In this document: positions 16,044 through 24,387 of the stretch, in pieces
Position numbering within the stretch: position 1 is the first letter of the stretch
Layout: every line of letters starts with the position of its first letter
Source of the DNA: Myxococcales bacterium
Lineage (GTDB): Bacteria; Myxococcota_A; Polyangia; Polyangiales; Polyangiaceae
Assembly: GCA_013297655.1 (NCBI GenBank)
Contig: JAAFHV010000059.1
Coordinates: 1 to 39,643, forward strand
Length of the DNA stretch: 39,643 nucleotides
Reading direction: 5' to 3'
Translations under genes and position numbers: made by a program
The notes under the pieces: model-generated
What the model was told of the DNA's origin: nothing
Database searches by the model: none
What the model saw: only the letters and a program-made list of their open reading frames with translations

Positions 16044-16907
16044 TTACTGGATGACGTGGAACTCGACGCGGCGGTTCTTCGCGCGACCGGCGTCGGTGTC
16101 GTTGGGGGCGATCGGCTTCTGCGGGCCGTAACCGCGCGCCTCGAGGCGGCTGTCGGAGATGCCGTGCTTCACGAACCAGTTCTTCACCGACTCGGCGCGC
16201 TTCTGGGAGAGCGTCGTGTTGTCGTTCGGGTTGCCGACGTTGTCGGTGTGGCCCGAGATTTCGACGCGCACGTCGTTGTACTTCTTGAACACCTCGGCCG
16301 CCTTGGTGAGCGTCCCGTTCGAGCTCGCGGCGAGATCGGCAGAGCCCGTCTTGAAGACGACGCCCTCGATCGATCCGGAGAACTTGGCGACCGCGCTCGG
16401 GATCTCGTCCGGGCAGCCGTCCTCGTCGTGGTAGCCGTTTTTGGTCTCCGGCTCCTTGGGGCACTTGTCTTGTTCGTCTTCGATGCCGTCACCGTCGGCG
16501 TCTTTGTTGACGATGGGACCCATGGTGCGGAACGCGGGGCAGCCGCCGTTCACCGCGAGGCCGCTCTCGTTCGGGCACTGATCTTTCGAATCGGGCACCC
16601 CGTCGAAGTCGGCGTCGGGGGCGACGGCTTCGCGCGGCGGCTCGTACTTCGAGTTGAAGCTGGGGCGGCACGTCTTACCATCGAGCCTATTTTCGTAGGA
16701 CCCGCACACCTCGAGGCACGCCTTCGACTCGGGGGACTCGGCGAAGGTCGCGCCCCACGCCGAGAGCGCCCCGCTGGTGTCTGCGCGGCAGGTGCACGAG
16801 CAGCGACCGAGGTTCACCGTGGTAGGATCGGCGACGTTCTCCGAGTCGCACCCCGCGACGGACAAAGCCACGAGAACGGCAGCCACGAACGATCTCTGTA
16901 CGGTCAA
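16044..16907 (-). CDS. OmpA-family peptidoglycan-binding lipoprotein with TSP3-like repeats
   Basis: A 287-residue outer-membrane lipoprotein. The signal peptide ends in Ser-Val-Ala-Gly-Cys with Cys at residue 20. A Cys-rich region (about 35-82) follows. Two thrombospondin-type-3-like calcium sites are visible: DADFDGVPDSKDQCP (about 98-112) and DADGDGIEDEQDKCP (about 136-150). The C-terminal 110 residues form the OmpA domain that binds peptidoglycan: ISGHTDNVG, LSQKRAESVKNW, GYGPQKPIAPN and NRRVEFHV with the conserved Asp and Arg. The protein thus tethers the outer membrane to the cell wall. It is transcribed singly; 150 bp separate it from the GYF-like gene upstream on the same strand. This domain order is common in myxobacteria. 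Confidence 0.92.
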   Translation of the reverse strand: MTVQRSFVAAVLVALSVAGCDSENVADPTTVNLGRCSCTCRADTSGALSAWGATFAESPESKACLEVCGSYENRLDGKTCRPSFNSKYEPPREAVAPDADFDGVPDSKDQCPNESGLAVNGGCPAFRTMGPIVNKDADGDGIEDEQDKCPKEPETKNGYHDEDGCPDEIPSAVAKFSGSIEGVVFKTGSADLAASSNGTLTKAAEVFKKYNDVRVEISGHTDNVGNPNDNTTLSQKRAESVKNWFVKHGISDSRLEARGYGPQKPIAPNDTDAGRAKNRRVEFHVIQ

Positions 16908-17015
16908 GACGGTCTCCCCTTCTTACGAAGGGCGGAACCTACTTTGGCCCGCTCCGCGCGGCAAGTTGCATGCTGCACGCAGCTCGGAGCGGCAATCCGG
17001 TGATCGTTTGAGCAG

Positions 17016-17047
17016 CACGGGCGAAGGTCGCCTTCGGTGCTCCCGTG
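17016..17047 (-). terminator. Bulged hairpin after the GYF-like gene
   Basis: CACGGG (17016-17021) and CGAAGG (17022-17027) pair with CCTTCG (17031-17036) and CCCGTG (17042-17047), with a three-base loop and a five-base bulge. It lies about 12 bases beyond the minus-strand stop at 17059. There is no T-run. Confidence 0.45.
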
Positions 17048-17058
17048 AGATCACGATC

Positions 17059-17940
17059 TCAGAGACTGCCGTTCAGCGGATCGTACTTGTCGCCGCCGTT
17101 CTGGAAGGGATTCGCCTCTTTGGACGAGCGCTGCGGAGGCGCGGAGCCTCCGTTGGAGGGCGCCGCCTTCTTGCCGTTCCGAGCCTTGTCGGCGTCCGAG
17201 AGGCGTTTTTTCTGCTCTTCGGTGAGGGACGGCTTCTCGAAGGCGGTCGCAGGATCGACGGCCGGCGGAGGGGGCGCGACCTCGTGCGTTTGGGCCGCGG
17301 CCTTCGGAGCCTCGGGGCGCTCGCCGCCGCTCACGTAGGTGACCGCGGCGCCACAAAGGACCACGCCGACGACGACGGCCGCGAAACCGAACATGCGCTT
17401 GCGCTTGCCGGCGCGGAGCTCCGCTTCGACGTGATCGAGGTCGAGGTCGAGGTCGAGCGGCGCCGACGAGGGGCGCTCGCTCGGGGAGAGCGCGAACGAA
17501 GAGCTCGGCGGCGCGATCGACGCGACCATCGGCGCGAGGCTCGGCATCGTCGACGACGGGGGCTCGATCGAGTCACGCGACGGCTCGCGTTCGCGTTCGG
17601 TGGCTTCGGCCCGTTCTTCGGAGACACGAGCTTCGGAGACCGCAGCGTCGGACACACGAGCTTCGGATTGTGCGGCCTGGAGCTCACTCGTCGTGCGCGC
17701 TTCTGCTTCTTCGCGAACCTCGGCGGGAGGAGCGGTTTCGTCGAGACCAGCGACGGCGCCGAGCGTGGTCCAGCCTTCGCCATCGGGCGCCTGCACCGAC
17801 GTGCTCGCGTCGAGCTCGCCGCTTTGGAACGCGTCGTCCATCGCGTCGACGGTCATCGACCGCACGGTGCCGTCCGCGAGCTTCACGAGCCAGAGGTCGT
17901 CGTCGTTCGTTTGGGTCGTGGGCTCGAGGTCTTGGCTCAT
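17059..17940 (-). CDS. GYF-like domain protein with one membrane span
   Basis: A 293-residue protein. Residues 15-70 (LWLVKLADGTVRSMTV...GWTTLGAVAGL) resemble the GYF_2-type domain found in bacterial membrane proteins, in which an aromatic residue and a GWxxL-like end are conserved. A long, charged Ala/Glu/Ser-rich linker (about 70-165) leads to an acidic patch LDLDLDLDHVEAELR, a basic KRKRM stop and one membrane helix (about 184-204). The C-terminal 85 residues are Pro/Ala/Lys-rich, with a SLTEEQKKRLSDADKAR helix. The ATG at 17940 has AGGAGCG nine bases upstream. The open frame to 18063 was not used. It is divergent from the DsbA-type gene. The function is unknown; similar proteins are often near signalling or motility genes, which is weak evidence. 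Confidence 0.78.
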   Translation of the reverse strand: MSQDLEPTTQTNDDDLWLVKLADGTVRSMTVDAMDDAFQSGELDASTSVQAPDGEGWTTLGAVAGLDETAPPAEVREEAEARTTSELQAAQSEARVSDAAVSEARVSEERAEATEREREPSRDSIEPPSSTMPSLAPMVASIAPPSSSFALSPSERPSSAPLDLDLDLDHVEAELRAGKRKRMFGFAAVVVGVVLCGAAVTYVSGGERPEAPKAAAQTHEVAPPPPAVDPATAFEKPSLTEEQKKRLSDADKARNGKKAAPSNGGSAPPQRSSKEANPFQNGGDKYDPLNGSL

Positions 17941-18332
17941 CGGCGCGCTCCTGGGGTGAAGGCGCCGCACCCTAAACGAGAACGAGGGGTGGTCACTCGT
18001 GCTGTCACCACCGACGCGCAAATCGGTCGTACCTCGTGCGACAGGCTCCGCCACACAAGGCACGATCAGGGCCGAGGAACGGTCCGTACGAGGCCGCTTT
18101 TACCGTTATTTTCCCTGCAGCGAGCGTCCACTGCGCGCTCCGTTTCGCACCGCCCCGCGTCAGCCCGCGCGTCGCGGGAGTGGAGCCGGACACCGCCGGC
18201 AAGGCGACGCGCCCTCCGTTCGCGGCGCCACCGAAATAGATGCACACTGCACAATTTTGCCCTCCGAGAGCGAGGGAACGCGGGTCGAAGCTCGGTCACG
18301 AACCGACCGAAATTCCTGCTAAAAGGGCGGGC
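17941..18332. other. 392-bp divergent intergenic region
   Basis: Separates the GYF-like gene (-) from the DsbA-type gene (+) and should hold both promoters. It contains the GYF-like gene's Shine-Dalgarno and, near 18100-18120, a T-rich patch (cttttaccgttattttcc). Short open frames exist on both strands (for example 18005-18247 on minus) but they mirror each other and lack Shine-Dalgarno sites, so I do not call a gene. Confidence 0.5.
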
Positions 18333-19004
18333 ATGACCGAGCCCTCCGCCGACACTGGCCTCGTCGTAAACCTCGTCGTCGACTTCGTCTGCCCGTGGTG
18401 TTTCATCGGATCCACGCGCCTCGACCAGGCGATCGCAGAGGTCGCGAAGGACACGGCGCTGCCCGAGGTTCGGGTCGTGCATCAGCCCTTCATGCTCGAC
18501 CCCACCACTCCGGCCGAGGGCCGCGATCTCCGCGCCCACCTCGCGTCGAAGTACGGCGGCGACCCGCAAGCGATGTTCGCGCGGGTGGAGGGGGTCGCGA
18601 AAGAGACCGGAATCGCCCTCGATTTCTCGAAGATTACGCGCATCCCCTCCACCGTGAACGCGCACACGCTCGCCCAGCAGGCGCTCGAAAAAGGCACCCA
18701 GCGCGCGTTCATCAAGGAGCTCTACGAGGCCTACTTCATGCGCGGCGAGGACATCGGGAGCGAGCCCGTGCTTCTCGCGATCGCGACCCGCCACGGCTTC
18801 ACGGAGGACGAGGCACGTGGCTACCTCGCCGACGAAAAAGAGCGCAGCGAGACCCACGCCGAGGCTCGCGCGGCCTCCGACCAAGGCATCTCGGGGGTGC
18901 CGTTCTTCGTGTTCGACGGGCGGTTCGCCGTCTCCGGCGCGCAGGGTGTGCCGGTGCTGGTCGAGGCGCTCCGTCGCAGCACGACGGGGACGGCCCGCCC
19001 GTAA
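18333..19004 (+). CDS. DsbA-family oxidoreductase, FrnE-like
   Basis: A 223-residue thioredoxin-fold protein of the cytoplasmic FrnE/2-hydroxychromene-isomerase-like branch of the DsbA family. The active site is CPWC at residues 20-23, within VDFVCPWCFIG, typical of FrnE proteins. The cis-Pro loop GISGVPFFVFDGRFAVSGAQ near residues 187-206 closes the active site. There is no signal peptide. Likely role: thiol-disulfide exchange, possibly in stress resistance. The ATG at 18333 is preceded by AAGGGCGGG; a longer open frame back to 18240 has no supporting features. The last 23 codons, the stop and the sequence after it lie in the left copy of a 170/190-bp tandem duplication, whose right copy repeats the gene's end out of context. 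Confidence 0.92.
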   Translation: MTEPSADTGLVVNLVVDFVCPWCFIGSTRLDQAIAEVAKDTALPEVRVVHQPFMLDPTTPAEGRDLRAHLASKYGGDPQAMFARVEGVAKETGIALDFSKITRIPSTVNAHTLAQQALEKGTQRAFIKELYEAYFMRGEDIGSEPVLLAIATRHGFTEDEARGYLADEKERSETHAEARAASDQGISGVPFFVFDGRFAVSGAQGVPVLVEALRRSTTGTARP

Positions 19005-19103
19005 CCATGGCGCGGGGGCGACACGAGCATGCATGCTCGCGAGGGGCGAGAGCCTCGTCACGTGCGCGCGCGACGACGCGCGACCACCGCGCTCGTGACC
19101 CTC
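18934..19103. repeat. Tandem duplication, left copy (170 bp)
   Basis: The left copy has three parts: 18934-19032 (99 bp), a unique 10-bp middle at 19033-19042, and 19043-19103 (61 bp). The 99- and 61-bp blocks are identical to those of the right copy. It carries the true end of the DsbA-type gene and a stray copy of the next gene's first 14 codons (GTG at 19062). At its middle is the 16-bp perfect palindrome 19024-19039 (CGAGCATGCATGCTCG). Confidence 0.95.
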
Positions 19104-19293
19104 CCGGCGCGCAGGGTGTGCCGGTGCTGGTCGAGGCGCTCCGTCGCAGCACGACGGGGACGGCCCGCCCGTAACCATGGCGCGGGGGCGACACGAGCAT
19201 GCGCACGACGCGCCTCGCGAGCTCCCTCGCGCGGGGCGAGAGCCTCGTCACGTGCGCGCGCGACGACGCGCGACCACCGCGCTCGTGACCCTC
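19104..19293. repeat. Tandem duplication, right copy (190 bp)
   Basis: Directly abuts the left copy. 19104-19202 and 19233-19293 match it base for base; the 30-bp middle (19203-19232) differs in length from the 10-bp middle of the left copy. It carries a stray DsbA-type gene end and the true start of the following secreted protein gene. The perfect identity of 160 bases points to a recent event. Confidence 0.95.
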
Positions 19294-20358
19294 GCCTCGA
19301 CGTTCGTGGCGGCGACGGTGCTGTCCTCGATCGCCCTCGGTCAGCCGGCGCCACGCGAGCCGGTGCGTCTCGTCTACAAGAGCGAAGGGCTCTGTCCCCA
19401 AGGCGATCGTTTCTTCGCCGAGGTGCGCGCGCGGACCGATAAAATAAGGCCCGCGGAGGGCGCCGAGCGCGCACGAACGCTCCGTGTCGAGGTCGAGGAG
19501 GGCGCCACCGACAGCCGCGGATCACTCGTCGTGATCGGAGCCGACGGCGCCGCGTCGTCGACACGGTACGTGCGCGCCAAGACCTGCCAAGACGTGGCGA
19601 GCGCGCTCGCGCTGGTCGCGGCCCTCGCGATCGATCCCGAGGCCCGCACCACGCCGACCATCGACGCCGCCCCGCCGCCCGCGGAAGACGCAAGCACGCC
19701 GCCACCTCCCACGAACGACGCCTCCGCGGTCCCCGCGGTCTCCACCGCGACGCCAACCAACGACGCGAGCATCGAGACCGATGCCGGCGCGCCGCCACCA
19801 CGCCCACCTCCGTCCGTTTCGCCGACCGCCGCGAGTGCCACTTACCGAGGCTGGGTCGCGTTCGGCGCAGAGGGCTCGAGCTTGCTCGAAATCCGCCCCG
19901 CGTTCGCGATCGAGCTCGGCCTCGATATCGCGCGCGACAGCTTATTTTCCCCGTCGGTCTCGCTCCGCGCCTCACGAAGCTTCACTGGCGAGGCGATCTT
20001 GCCCGCCGGCACCGCGAACATGACGTTCAACGCGATCGCCCTCGAGCCGTGCCCGTTGCGGGTGAAGCTCGGCGGCCCGTTCGAGCTCCTGCCCTGCGCC
20101 CGGCTCGCCTTCGGTTTCGTCGACGCAGAAGCGACCGGGATCACAGCGCCGCAGTCCGCGACCCGAGGGTGGGGAGATGTAGGGGCTCACGTGAAAGTGG
20201 TTTGGAAGATCGCGGGCCCGCTGCGTCTCTCGGGGCACGGAGGGGCTCGTTTTCCCTTGTTCCGCGATCGTTTTTTCGTCGATCCGAACGTCACGCTCTA
20301 CGAGGCGCCGCCCGCGGTGTTCGCGTTCGGAGGCGACCTCGGTTTCCTGTTTCCCTGA
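19252..20358 (+). CDS. Secreted protein with Pro/Ala linker and barrel-like C-terminus
   Basis: A 368-residue exported protein of unknown function. Starting at the GTG at 19252 gives a signal peptide: Arg-rich n-region, hydrophobic core LVTLASTFVAATVLSSIA and probable cleavage near ALG-QPA. An upstream ATG at 19177 would precede this with a 25-residue Arg/His-rich stretch, so I reject it. The first domain (about 35-130) has two conserved-looking Cys (LCPQGDRFFAEV and KTCQDVASAL) and begins the pattern seen in many myxobacterial periplasmic proteins. A Pro/Thr/Ala/Asp linker (about 138-190) follows. The C-terminal half is alternately hydrophobic, Gly/Ala-rich and ends in GFLFP, suggesting an outer-membrane beta-barrel-like fold. 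The start lies in the right copy of the tandem duplication. Confidence 0.75.
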   Translation: MRARRRATTALVTLASTFVAATVLSSIALGQPAPREPVRLVYKSEGLCPQGDRFFAEVRARTDKIRPAEGAERARTLRVEVEEGATDSRGSLVVIGADGAASSTRYVRAKTCQDVASALALVAALAIDPEARTTPTIDAAPPPAEDASTPPPPTNDASAVPAVSTATPTNDASIETDAGAPPPRPPPSVSPTAASATYRGWVAFGAEGSSLLEIRPAFAIELGLDIARDSLFSPSVSLRASRSFTGEAILPAGTANMTFNAIALEPCPLRVKLGGPFELLPCARLAFGFVDAEATGITAPQSATRGWGDVGAHVKVVWKIAGPLRLSGHGGARFPLFRDRFFVDPNVTLYEAPPAVFAFGGDLGFLFP

Positions 20359-20463
20359 GGTCGATAGCTCCCGCCCGTATCCGTCCCGCCGCGGGCGGTT
20401 CTGCCTCTATCGCTCCCTCTATCGGTCCCCGAAGCGCCGCGATCTCTGGTACGCCTCGGCATC

Positions 20464-21681
20464 ATGCGTGTCGTCTTTCTCGCGCCGCTCTACCCGCCCG
20501 AAATGCAGCAGTACACGCGCGGCCTCGCCGAGGTCGGGGCCGAGGTCTACGGCGTCGCCGATACCCCACGAGAGGCCGTGCCACAGCACGTGCGCCAGTA
20601 CCTCCACGATTACTTGCAGGTTCCACGCATCATGGACGAAAACGACGTCCTCGAGCGGGTGACGGCGTGGCTCCGCGGCAAGACCGTCGATCGCATCGTG
20701 ACGAACTGGGAGCCGCTCGTGGTGCTCGCCGCGAAGCTGCGCGAGCGCTTCGAGATGCCGGGCATGAGCGTCGATGTTGCGCGAGGATTCCGCGACAAAC
20801 AGCTCATGAAGGAGCGCGTCCGTGCCGCCGGCCTCCGCGTCCCCAAGAGCGCCCGCACCCGCAGCGAGACCGACGTGCTCGAGGCCGCGGAGGAGATCGG
20901 ATACCCGCTCATCTTGAAGCCGATCGACGGCGCGGGGAGCGCGAACACCTACAAGGTACGGAGCCAGAAGGAGCTCCTCACCGTGCTCCCGAAGATGCGC
21001 GGCGTTCCGGAGGCGATCGTCGAGGAGTACATCGAGGGTGAGGAGTTCACCTTCGACACCGTGTGCATCGGCGGGAAGCCCGCGTTCGAGAACGTGGCGG
21101 CGTACCTCCCGAAGCCGCTCGAGATGCGAACGGTGGAGTGGATAAGCCCCGTCATCATCACCGTCCGCAACATGCTCCAACCCAAGCTGCTCCCCGGGAT
21201 CGAGCTCGGCCGGCGCGTGCTCGGCGCCCTCGGAATGGACGACGGGTTCACCCACATGGAGTGGTACTTGACCGAAAAGGGCGAGGCCATCTTCGGCGAA
21301 ATTGGCTGTCGCCCCGGCGGCGCGTGCCTCGTCGATCAGATGAACTACACCTGCGACATCGACCTCTTCCGCGAGTGGGCGAACGTGATTTGCCACCGCA
21401 CGTTCTCGGCGAGCACGACACGCAAGTACAACGCCGGCATCGTGTTCAAGCGCGCGATGGGGCAAGGGAAAATCTCCCGGATCGAGGGCCTCGGCGCGTA
21501 CATGGCCGAGTGCGGCCCATGGGTCACCGAGGAGCGCCTCCTTCGCCCCGGCACGCCGCGCCGCAACTGGAAGAACACTCTGCTCTCCGACGGCTACGTG
21601 CACGTCCGCCACCCGAGCTGGGCCGAGGCCCACCGAATGGCGTTCATGGCCGCGACGAACATTCGTATGTTCGCGGAGTAA
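20464..21681 (+). CDS. ATP-grasp ligase, carbamoyl-phosphate-synthase-like
   Basis: A 405-residue cytoplasmic enzyme of the ATP-grasp superfamily, which couples ATP cleavage to joining a carboxylate and an amine or thiol through an acylphosphate. The N-terminal 95 residues form the Rossmann-like pre-ATP domain (VVFLAPLYPPEMQQY at the start). The ATP-binding part includes DKQLMKERVRAAGLRVPKS (about 116-134), EEIGYPLILKPIDGAGS (about 143-160), EEYIEGEEFTFD (about 186-197) and the metal-binding FGEIGCRPGG (about 278-287). The substrate cannot be predicted. The ATG at 20464 has no strong Shine-Dalgarno, but the protein begins in family style. The gene that follows starts 11 bases after its stop, so they are probably co-transcribed. 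Confidence 0.88.
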   Translation: MRVVFLAPLYPPEMQQYTRGLAEVGAEVYGVADTPREAVPQHVRQYLHDYLQVPRIMDENDVLERVTAWLRGKTVDRIVTNWEPLVVLAAKLRERFEMPGMSVDVARGFRDKQLMKERVRAAGLRVPKSARTRSETDVLEAAEEIGYPLILKPIDGAGSANTYKVRSQKELLTVLPKMRGVPEAIVEEYIEGEEFTFDTVCIGGKPAFENVAAYLPKPLEMRTVEWISPVIITVRNMLQPKLLPGIELGRRVLGALGMDDGFTHMEWYLTEKGEAIFGEIGCRPGGACLVDQMNYTCDIDLFREWANVICHRTFSASTTRKYNAGIVFKRAMGQGKISRIEGLGAYMAECGPWVTEERLLRPGTPRRNWKNTLLSDGYVHVRHPSWAEAHRMAFMAATNIRMFAE

Positions 21682-21692
21682 GCGATCGCGAG

Positions 21693-22313
21693 ATGACGGA
21701 GCCCGCGCCCAAGATCGTCGACTGGGCAAGTTTGCCCGCGGACATCGAGGTTCGGAGCCTTTGGACGACTCTCCACGACGCGGACCTGGTCGCTTGCGTC
21801 TCGAGTCGGCTGGAGCGCACGATACGGCTCTCGTTCGACCTCTCTCACCTCGTCGAGGGCGAGGGCGAGCTGCCTTGCGAGGTGCTGCTGCGCGACGTGA
21901 CCTCCGCGCGAGCGACGGTGTCCGTGCCATGGCCGGGCGAATGCGGAAATACCAAGGGATTGTCGCGTGCAGAGGAGTCTCGTGTCATCGCCGAGTACCA
22001 AGCGAAGTGGCGCGAGGAGTCGCTCGGGTGGGACGATTTCGAGGCTGCGATCAACGGGGGTTCCCTTTGGACGCTCGACGCCGAATTGGCCACCGGCCCC
22101 GGCTCGCAGGCGCTGAAGCTCGAGGGAACGCTCGAACGCGAAGGTCACGAGGATCGGTATGGCGGCGTCACGATCGCCTTCGCGAGCTTCGAGATTACCG
22201 TCGAAGGTGCGACGACGACCCTCGATGCCTTCGATAGGCTCGGTGCGGCTCATTGGGAGGCTTTCCGCGCAGGCCGGCGCGCGCTGCGCGACTCGACCGA
22301 GCCGGAGTCCTGA
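21693..22313 (+). CDS. Unknown protein paired with the ATP-grasp gene
   Basis: A 206-residue cytoplasmic protein with no signal peptide or membrane span. It is acidic and predicted to be a mix of strands and helices: DWASLPADIEVRSLWTTLHD at the start, a strand-rich middle (about 40-75), and WDDFEAAINGG and ITVEGATTTLDAFDRLGAAHWEAF later. I recognise no family. The ATG at 21693 is 11 bases after the ATP-grasp stop with GCGAG just upstream; the overlapping open frame from 21063 is only a shadow of the ATP-grasp gene. It might be a regulator, immunity-like or substrate protein of the ligase, but there is no direct support beyond adjacency. Confidence 0.65.
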   Translation: MTEPAPKIVDWASLPADIEVRSLWTTLHDADLVACVSSRLERTIRLSFDLSHLVEGEGELPCEVLLRDVTSARATVSVPWPGECGNTKGLSRAEESRVIAEYQAKWREESLGWDDFEAAINGGSLWTLDAELATGPGSQALKLEGTLEREGHEDRYGGVTIAFASFEITVEGATTTLDAFDRLGAAHWEAFRAGRRALRDSTEPES

Positions 22314-22387
22314 GGTCCTCTCGACGTTCGCCGAAAGGTCCTCCCGGAAACGCGTGCCGTGGCGGGCTGGTGTACGCTCGTAGCGTG

Positions 22388-23224
22388 ATGCTCTCTCCTC
22401 GCCGGCTCGGCCCGTGCCTCGTCGTCTCTGCTCTCGTGGTGGGTGCGTGCACGTCGTTCGGTGCGGGCGGGGAAGGCGCGACGCCCGACGGGAGCGCGCC
22501 AGACGCGACCCCCGATGCGACGAGCACCGTCCCGCCGATCCCGCTCGAGAGCGGCGTCGACGGCGCGTTCCCGATCGACGCGGGGCCGCGAAAGTCCTTT
22601 TGCGACGCTCACACGAGCGCGCTCTTCTGCTCGAGCTTCGACGGCACCTCCGTCAACGAAGGATGGGACGGCCTCATGGCGGAGCTCGCGAACCTTACTT
22701 TTGTCCCGAGCACCAAGTCACCCCCTAACGCCATGAGGGTGAGCGTGGTCGGGAACGGGAGCGAGACTCGCCCGAACGGCGCCGTCACCAAGGGGATCGC
22801 GTGGAGTGGCTCCGGGATCGTGGTCGACGTCGACATCGACGCTGGCGGGGTGCCGGCGACAACGACGGGGTACCTCGTCGCCGTGAACGTGGCGATCTCG
22901 ATCCAGCCTCCGCGCTCCTTGGCGCTCGCGTTCTCGGAATCGAACCGAGCAGGCCTCTTCGTCTTCGATCGACCCGACGGCGCGACCGCACCGTTCTACA
23001 GTTTTACGCGGCCAGCGACCGGGTTCGCGCACTATCAAATTCGAGTCAATTTCGTGCTCGGACTCGTCTCGGTGCTCCGCGACGGGACGGAGGTCGTACC
23101 GCCCTCGCTCGGGCTCCGCGCGCGCGACGCCGAGCCGGTGTTCTTCTCCGCGGGCCTCGAGGCGGATCCGGGCGTGAACGGCAGCGTGACGTACGACAAC
23201 TACGTCGTCACGAAGCTTCCGTAA
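22388..23224 (+). CDS. Lipoprotein with concanavalin-like C-terminal domain
   Basis: A 278-residue lipoprotein precursor. Signal peptide MLSPRRLGPCLVVSALVVGAC, with the acylated Cys at 21. A Gly/Ala/Asp/Thr linker (about 25-62) is followed by CDAHTSALFCSSFDG with two Cys, and then a beta-sandwich-like domain (about 75-278) ending VTYDNYVVTKLP. The whole resembles the jelly-roll or concanavalin A-like/LamG lectins used for sugar or surface binding. A GTG three bases upstream (22385) is an alternative start. It ends 26 bp before the convergent ArsA-like gene. The function is inferred from fold-level resemblance only. Confidence 0.72.
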   Translation: MLSPRRLGPCLVVSALVVGACTSFGAGGEGATPDGSAPDATPDATSTVPPIPLESGVDGAFPIDAGPRKSFCDAHTSALFCSSFDGTSVNEGWDGLMAELANLTFVPSTKSPPNAMRVSVVGNGSETRPNGAVTKGIAWSGSGIVVDVDIDAGGVPATTTGYLVAVNVAISIQPPRSLALAFSESNRAGLFVFDRPDGATAPFYSFTRPATGFAHYQIRVNFVLGLVSVLRDGTEVVPPSLGLRARDAEPVFFSAGLEADPGVNGSVTYDNYVVTKLP

Positions 23225-23250
23225 CACGCACTCGGGCCAACCGAGCTGCC

Positions 23251-24387
23251 TCAGGGCTCGCCGACGAGCGTCTCGGAGAGGGCGACGAGGCCGGCTACGT
23301 CGGACAGACCGTTTCCCAAATGGGGAGTCGCGATCGCGAACGTTCCCTCCGCCTCGCGAAGGAGATCGGCGAGCAACCGGCGATCGCGCTCGGCGCGGTG
23401 GAGCTCCAAGTCCGCGAGCGGCCCGAGCTTGCGGAACGCAGCGGCGAGATCGTGCGAGGCCCCCGCGGGAGGGTCGCCCGGGCGAACGAGTCCGCGGGTG
23501 TACGCGTAGCTGCGGTTCAAGATGGTGCCCTCGAGCGGCACCCCGAGCTCGAGCATTCTACCGCGGAAAAAGCGGGTCTCCGCGAGGGCGCTCGGCTCTG
23601 GGCTCGTCACCAGCACGAAGCCCGCGTCGCTCGACGTGAGGAGCTCGCGCACGTTGACCGCGTGCTCACGCATCGCCCCGAACATGCCCGAGAACGCGCC
23701 GACGAACTCGCGTAGCTCGTCGAAGAAGCCCGCCCCGAAGATGCGCGTGAACACCTTCGATACCAAAGAAGATGCGGCCCGGAGCAGGCCTCCCCCGCCC
23801 TTGGGCATGAAGAGCGAGACGACCCGCTCGTCCAAAAAGCCGGAGAGCTTGCGCGGGGCCTCGAGGAACTCGAGCGCGTTGCGCGATGGCGGAGTGTCGA
23901 GGACGACGAGATCGTAATGGCCACTCGAAGCGAACCCGTAGAGCCCCTCTGCGGCGGTGTACTCTTGCATCCCGGCGATGAGCTTGGAGACGTGCCCGTA
24001 GAGGCGACTCTCGAGGACCCGATTGGCCTTCTCCGGCGTCTCGGAGAGGCTACGAATCATCGTCTCGAATACCACCGCCGGATCGAGCATCCACGCCGAG
24101 AGCTCGCCGCCCGGGGGTAGCGAGAGCCCCGCGGGAGAGAGCACCGTCGGCGCCTTCGCGACCGCGGGGATCCCCATCGCCTCGGCGAGCCGACGCGCGG
24201 GATCGATCGTCAAAACCAGGGTTTTTCTTCCAAAAAGAGCGCCCGCCATGCCAATCGCAGCCGACGTGGTGGTCTTCCCCACGCCGCCGGCGCCACACAC
24301 CACGATGACCTTCTTGGTTCGCACGAGCCGCGCGAGGTGGGTCGGCACGGTGGGGATCGGGATTGGGAAATCCGACGGACGTTTCAC
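23251..24387 (-). CDS. Get3/ArsA-like ATPase, second of pair
   Basis: A 378-residue ATPase of the ArsA/Get3 (TRC40) family, with a deviant Walker A CGAGGVGKTT (residues 31-40), switch-I region VLTIDPARRLAEAMGI (about 55-70), and the switch-II DTPPSRNALEFLEAP (about 155-169). In this family a signature Lys two residues after the first Gly of the loop reaches across to the partner's nucleotide; here that position is Ala33, so the subunit may not do so. The GTG start overlaps the stop of the first ATPase gene by four bases (GTGA). It probably forms a heterodimer with its partner. Members in other bacteria are linked to membrane-protein or lipid handling, but the client here is unknown. It ends before the convergent lipoprotein gene. 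Confidence 0.9.
   Translation of the reverse strand: MKRPSDFPIPIPTVPTHLARLVRTKKVIVVCGAGGVGKTTTSAAIGMAGALFGRKTLVLTIDPARRLAEAMGIPAVAKAPTVLSPAGLSLPPGGELSAWMLDPAVVFETMIRSLSETPEKANRVLESRLYGHVSKLIAGMQEYTAAEGLYGFASSGHYDLVVLDTPPSRNALEFLEAPRKLSGFLDERVVSLFMPKGGGGLLRAASSLVSKVFTRIFGAGFFDELREFVGAFSGMFGAMREHAVNVRELLTSSDAGFVLVTSPEPSALAETRFFRGRMLELGVPLEGTILNRSYAYTRGLVRPGDPPAGASHDLAAAFRKLGPLADLELHRAERDRRLLADLLREAEGTFAIATPHLGNGLSDVAGLVALSETLVGEP

Noticed and set aside
18005-18247. 80-codon minus-strand frame in the gap before the DsbA-type gene
   Set aside because: It mirrors a plus-strand frame over the same bases, has no Shine-Dalgarno, and its residues show no signal peptide, membrane span or known pattern.
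20400-20425. Short direct repeat (CCTCTATCG twice) before the ATP-grasp gene
   Set aside because: Two nine-base copies are too short to call a functional element in this composition.
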